Shown: positions 15,901-17,806 of the stretch, one piece after another
Layout: every line of letters begins with the position of its first letter
Numbering within the stretch: the first letter of the stretch is position 1
Assembly: GCA_964405755.1 (NCBI GenBank)
Contig: CAYOPF010000051.1
Coordinates: forward strand, 1-17,806
Direction: 5' to 3'
Length of the DNA: 17,806 bases
DNA from: GWF2-33-9 sp964405755
GTDB taxonomy: Bacteria > Bacteroidota > Ignavibacteria > Kapaibacteriales > UBA2268
Made by a program: the position numbers and the translations under genes
The notes under the pieces: model-generated
What the model was told of the DNA's origin: nothing
Databases searched by the model: none
The model's input: only the letters and a program-made list of their open reading frames with translations

Positions 15901-16048
15901 CGTCGATGTATATTTTCATGCCTTTGGCATATTCGAAATGATGAACAAACTCGTCGGTAATTGTTTGGAATTTATCTTCGATTGACAATTCTATCGATGT
16001 AAAGATGGTTTCGACCTTTTTAAAAAAGGAGAAAAATAAAGTGTTCAT
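12950..16048 (-). CDS. PEP synthase/PPDK-type ATP-grasp protein fused to a nucleotidyltransferase domain
   Basis: This 1032-aa protein has several parts. Residues 1-300 are helical, with a possible degenerate GAF-like sensor (about 15-115) followed by a coiled coil. Residues 320-690 are a PPDK_N-type ATP-grasp domain: YGTVGGKSSG (K327), VVRSSSLLEDRMGTAFAGKY (R426), GLGTRAVDRVG, and the closing strand pair DIEFACDGKNLYVLQCRQ (E673, Q685, R687). Residues 765-825 hold a conserved block seen in related PEP/pyruvate-binding proteins, ILIGPGRWGTRD and SFGTHFFQDLVES. Residues 935-1010 are a nucleotidyltransferase domain with LTGSVLDG (G945, S946) and SDIDIV (D957, D959), the GSx10DxD pattern, plus a possible third Asp at D1002. 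The phosphohistidine and PEP/pyruvate-binding domains of true PEP synthase are missing, so it is not a normal gluconeogenic enzyme. Both nucleotide sites look intact. Substrate unknown. Confidence 0.85.
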   Translation of the reverse strand: MNTLFFSFFKKVETIFTSIELSIEDKFQTITDEFVHHFEYAKGMKIYIDENEMMSNNFISTSRMIQKDIRSSGIILGSCFVYLDEDDTSFNSDEFEIFLILLIDKFASYLFINKLEKTLKQIEFEKHNLQITQRTKYAIVLELLKNTDRNLYTIITRKMLNFLLIKGIKESSGIFEKLGSRIDEMSDVTSEINRPTKKQVLEQIYYLANDIFALASKYLDEDFIVNQIQRWINDENAKLVTKTLNDPNASLFDIGEAVRRYYKMNPNTDDDKSAQSIGMVVSLIRRFFSEQLEFINIAKNFFDIKDFYQLLPNIIFASESYGTVGGKSSGILLAAKIIEKEKKFNQILNDIKIPRTWFIPSDGETNFIYYNNLEDVIEQKYRTLEEIRKEYPYTMQVFKNSQFPEEMINGLSRVLDEVGDNPIVVRSSSLLEDRMGTAFAGKYKSLFLANQGKKKERLDSLLDAIAEVYASVFSPDPISYRKEMGLLDFNEGMGIIIQEVVGTKVGHYYFPAYAGVGFSNNDFRWSPRIKREDGLLRLVPGLGTRAVDRVGNDFPILISPGQMDLRVNLNVREAITYSPHYIDVINLEKNTFETIELRKLIKDIGNQYPMINEVFSIVEHNNIKAPVGLGIDTRKDDIIVTFDNLVRRTRYVKKIGKLIEVLKQNFHLPVDIEFACDGKNLYVLQCRQQSSYESELSPSVIPENIPKDNIVFTANKYISNAKVPDIAYIVYVEPEAYYNAKTIHELEDTARAISKLNQSLPKKSFILIGPGRWGTRDDIRLGVKISYSDINNTAMLIEVAKSKNGYTPELSFGTHFFQDLVESKIYYLPLYPEQNDTLFNFELFQNAENVLERYISGFDHLRDIVKVINVREITNGKILRILMNSDEEKAVAFFTSADVTTVQKSSEQIKVNTTEAQIWRSRMVEAFVSSIDTTRFGLVGIYLTGSVLDGTAKPNSDIDIVLHFQGTIQQKNELLIWCEGWNLSLSHINYNRSGYKIERILDVLLVDDETLQNNKFYADLINPAMMKSKRLK

Positions 16049-16249
16049 ATAAATTTAGATTTGTGTAAAGTATAAAGACGATAAAATAAAAAATTGTTTA
16101 GAAACAAACAAATTAATTTTTTTTAATAAATACCGTATTTTTTTGTGAAATATCAATGAGTTTATTATTTTTCTGTGTAATTTTGTAATTGAAATTAAAA
16201 CTAATTTCAAAAATTTATTAAAAATTACAAATAAAATAAAGGAACAAAA
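16049..16249. other. Divergent intergenic region between the ATP-grasp fusion gene and gdhA
   Basis: This 201-bp AT-rich stretch must hold promoters for both directions. The only recognisable element is a TAATTTTG octamer at 16178-16185 facing gdhA, without a well-placed TTG box. I see no operator-like palindrome, small gene or riboswitch. Confidence 0.4.
16178..16185 (+). promoter_or_regulatory. Possible -7 promoter element for gdhA (TAATTTTG)
   Basis: TAATTTTG matches TAnnTTTG and lies 64 nt before the gdhA start codon. The nearest upstream TTG (16143-16145) is 32 bp away, too far for a standard spacer, so this is a partial match. Confidence 0.35.
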
Positions 16250-17536
16250 ATGGCTGACAGTTCATTCAATCCGTTCAAAATGGCTCAGCAACAATTCGAT
16301 GCAGTTGCTGAAAAACTAAATTTAGACCAAGCAACACGCGATTTTCTTCGCAATCCAGATCGTGAATACCATTTTAACATTCCAATAAGAATGGACGATG
16401 GTTCCTATAAAGTTTTCCGCGGTTTCCGTGTGCAACACAGCGACGCTCGTGGACCTGCAAAAGGTGGTATCAGATTCCATCCCCAAGAAACAATCGATAC
16501 TGTTAGAGCTTTAGCTACTTGGATGACATGGAAAACCGCTGTTGTGGATATTCCATTAGGTGGTGGAAAAGGTGGTATTATATGCGATCCTCACAACTTG
16601 TCAATGAGAGAACAAGAAGCATTAGCACGCGGATGGGTTCGCCAAGTTGCACGTAATATTGGTCCAATCCAAGATGTTCCTGCTCCAGATGTTATGACAA
16701 CTGGCCAACACATGATTTGGATGATGGATGAATATGAAAAAATTACTGGTGTTAAAGCTCCTGGTATGATCACAGGTAAGCCAGTTGGTAGTGGTGGTTC
16801 CCTGGGAAGAACCGAAGCAACTGGATATGGAGTAATCTACACAGTACGTGAAGCTTGCAAAGTTATGGGTATTGATTTAGCTAAGACTTCTGCTTCATTC
16901 CAAGGTTTTGGTAATGTAAGTCAATATGCTTTGGAATTGTATGTTAAATTAGGTGGAAAAGCTATTGCAGTTTCATGTTGGGACCATGAAGACAAAAAAT
17001 CTTATACTTATCGCAAAATGTCGGGTCTCACTTTCGATGAATTAATTGGAATTACCAACAAATTTGGTGAAATCGACAAGAACAAAGCACAAGCATTAGG
17101 TATCGAAGTTCTTCCAGGCGATGCATGGATCGAACAAGACGTTGATATTTTAGTACCTGCTGCTATCGAAAACCAAGTTACAAAAGACACTGTTCAAAAA
17201 ATTAAACCTTCCGTAAGAATTATTGCTGAAGGAGCAAACGGACCTACTACTCCAGAAGCTGATGAAGTAATTAAATCACGTGGAATATTGAACATTCCAG
17301 ACTTCTTAGCAAATGCTGGTGGCGTTACCTGTTCTTATTTCGAACAAGTTCAATGCAATATGAATTATTTCTGGACTAAAGAAGAAGTTTTAGAAAAATT
17401 AGATTCCAAAATGACTGCAGCATTCCATGCTGTTTATGAATTAGCACAGAATCGTAATGTTTATATGCGAGATGCTGCTTATATGATTTCTATTTCTAGA
17501 GTAGCAGAAGCTGTTAAAATGCGCGGATGGGTATAG
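16250..17536 (+). CDS. gdhA: Glutamate dehydrogenase (Glu/Leu/Phe/Val dehydrogenase family)
   Basis: The enzyme interconverts glutamate with 2-oxoglutarate and ammonia, using NAD or NADP, as a cytoplasmic hexamer. The 428-aa product shows the full substrate domain: FRVQHSDARGPAKGGIRFHP (K71), WKTAVVDIPLGGGKGGI (K95, and K107 at the catalytic-lysine position), and DVPAPDVMTTGQHM with D147. The Rossmann domain carries SFQGFGNVSQYA (G219-N222), and EGANGPTTPEAD follows, also typical. The length is that of the shorter bacterial and archaeal hexameric type. Codon use is even and G-rich at wobble positions compared with neighbours, in line with good expression. AAAGGA precedes the ATG as a moderate ribosome binding site. 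A clear terminator follows at 17556-17591, so it is a single-gene unit. Coenzyme preference cannot be decided safely from sequence by eye. Confidence 0.95.
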   Translation: MADSSFNPFKMAQQQFDAVAEKLNLDQATRDFLRNPDREYHFNIPIRMDDGSYKVFRGFRVQHSDARGPAKGGIRFHPQETIDTVRALATWMTWKTAVVDIPLGGGKGGIICDPHNLSMREQEALARGWVRQVARNIGPIQDVPAPDVMTTGQHMIWMMDEYEKITGVKAPGMITGKPVGSGGSLGRTEATGYGVIYTVREACKVMGIDLAKTSASFQGFGNVSQYALELYVKLGGKAIAVSCWDHEDKKSYTYRKMSGLTFDELIGITNKFGEIDKNKAQALGIEVLPGDAWIEQDVDILVPAAIENQVTKDTVQKIKPSVRIIAEGANGPTTPEADEVIKSRGILNIPDFLANAGGVTCSYFEQVQCNMNYFWTKEEVLEKLDSKMTAAFHAVYELAQNRNVYMRDAAYMISISRVAEAVKMRGWV

Positions 17537-17555
17537 AAATAATTGAAGTTTAACC

Positions 17556-17591
17556 AAAAAGAGGTTGTCGATAACAGGCAACCTTTTTTTT
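17556..17591 (+). terminator. Rho-independent terminator of gdhA
   Basis: The stem GGTTGTC (17563-17569) pairs with GGCAACC (17577-17583), including one G-U pair, around a 7-nt loop. Eight T residues (17584-17591) follow directly. Five A residues precede the stem, so it may also act weakly in the other direction. It starts about 20 nt after the gdhA stop. Confidence 0.88.
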
Positions 17592-17668
17592 GATGCATCG
17601 ATTTTACTCAACAAGACTAAGACACTGTCAATCAGAGAATCAAGGCGAAGAATCTTCTTTGAAAGCAA

Positions 17669-17697
17669 ACATCCGATGCCTCGAAGACATCGGATGT
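17669..17697. terminator. Perfect 10-bp hairpin between convergent genes, probable second terminator
   Basis: ACATCCGATG (17669-17678) and CATCGGATGT (17688-17697) are perfectly complementary around a 9-nt loop. On the plus strand the hairpin is followed by GTTATTTTATTTTATT, a broken U tract. On the minus strand it comes 11 nt after the stop of the T9SS gene but has only a poor U run. It probably helps separate the two convergent transcripts. Confidence 0.6.
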
Positions 17698-17708
17698 GTT
17701 ATTTTATT

Positions 17709-17806
17709 TTATTCCTTTATCATCCTCACTGCTTGTTTGCGGGTGCCGTGTTGAATGGTTAATATGTAAACGCCTGAGGGAACACTGCTGCAATCCCAGC
17801 GGATTA
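17709..17806 (-). CDS. C-terminal end of a T9SS-secreted protein (partial, cut by window edge)
   Basis: Only the last 31 codons are inside the window, read on the minus strand to a TAA at 17709-17711. They translate to WDCSSVPSGVYILTIQHG and then TRKQAVRMIKE. The pattern S-G-V-Y-x-L followed by a short strand and a basic ending with K/R-x-hydrophobic residues is the final part of the type A sorting domain of the type IX secretion system. The rest of the protein lies beyond the right edge, so its function is unknown. Its DNA is visibly GC-richer than the sorting domain of the other T9SS gene in this window. The hairpin at 17669-17697 lies just downstream. Confidence 0.8.
   Translation of the reverse strand, partial: IRWDCSSVPSGVYILTIQHGTRKQAVRMIKE

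Noticed and set aside
12950..16048. Complete PEP synthase or pyruvate phosphate dikinase
   Set aside because: There is no phosphohistidine swivel motif and no C-terminal PEP/pyruvate-binding barrel. The region after the ATP-grasp part is a different conserved block and a nucleotidyltransferase.
17565..17762. A 65-codon plus-strand open frame after gdhA
   Set aside because: It starts inside the gdhA terminator, runs through the second hairpin and over the antisense of the T9SS tail, and has no ribosome binding site or recognisable protein features.

Overview
The window is about 17.8 kb of AT-rich bacterial chromosome, mostly housekeeping genes on both strands. Several signs point to the Bacteroidota/Chlorobiota/Ignavibacteriota (FCB) group. 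Two genes end in type IX secretion (T9SS) sorting domains, one of them cut by the right edge. At least one upstream region matches the Bacteroidota-type promoter (TTG, 19-bp spacer, TAnnTTTG). Most genes have weak or no Shine-Dalgarno site. A LolA-like protein and a family 9 glycosyltransferase indicate an outer membrane. An Ignavibacteria- or Kapabacteria-like lineage is my best guess, but the sequence alone does not prove it.

Left part (1-4990): an nrnA-like DHH phosphoesterase and a lolA-like gene form a tight pair. Next come a GT9 glycosyltransferase with its own recognisable promoter, a pair of exported redox proteins (a free-standing DsbD N-terminal-type domain and a peroxiredoxin-like redoxin), and a convergent small secreted protein of unknown function.

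Middle part (5000-11460): tldD and tldE overlap by 8 nt and are followed 1 nt later by an unrecognised 139-aa gene. Then come a dCMP deaminase-type enzyme, a secreted VCBS/FG-GAP beta-propeller with a T9SS sorting domain, a 21-bp tandem repeat array, and a 202-aa protein with a proline-rich linker and a fibronectin-III-like domain behind a very strong Shine-Dalgarno site.

Right part (11460-17806): on the minus strand, a 1032-aa protein joins a PEP-synthase/PPDK-type ATP-grasp domain to a C-terminal nucleotidyltransferase domain. Downstream of it is a nuoD gene without its usual nuo neighbours, then a possible 34-codon signal-peptide-like micro-ORF. Divergent from these is a glutamate dehydrogenase gene with a clear intrinsic terminator. 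A second hairpin and the 3' end of a T9SS substrate gene close the window.

I see no phage, transposon, CRISPR, tRNA or rRNA signal, and no obvious defence or biosynthetic island. The items most worth a second look are the ATP-grasp/nucleotidyltransferase fusion, the 21-bp repeat array before the FN3 gene, the isolated nuoD with the micro-ORF after it, and a near-perfect palindrome between the divergent tldD and small-secreted-protein genes.
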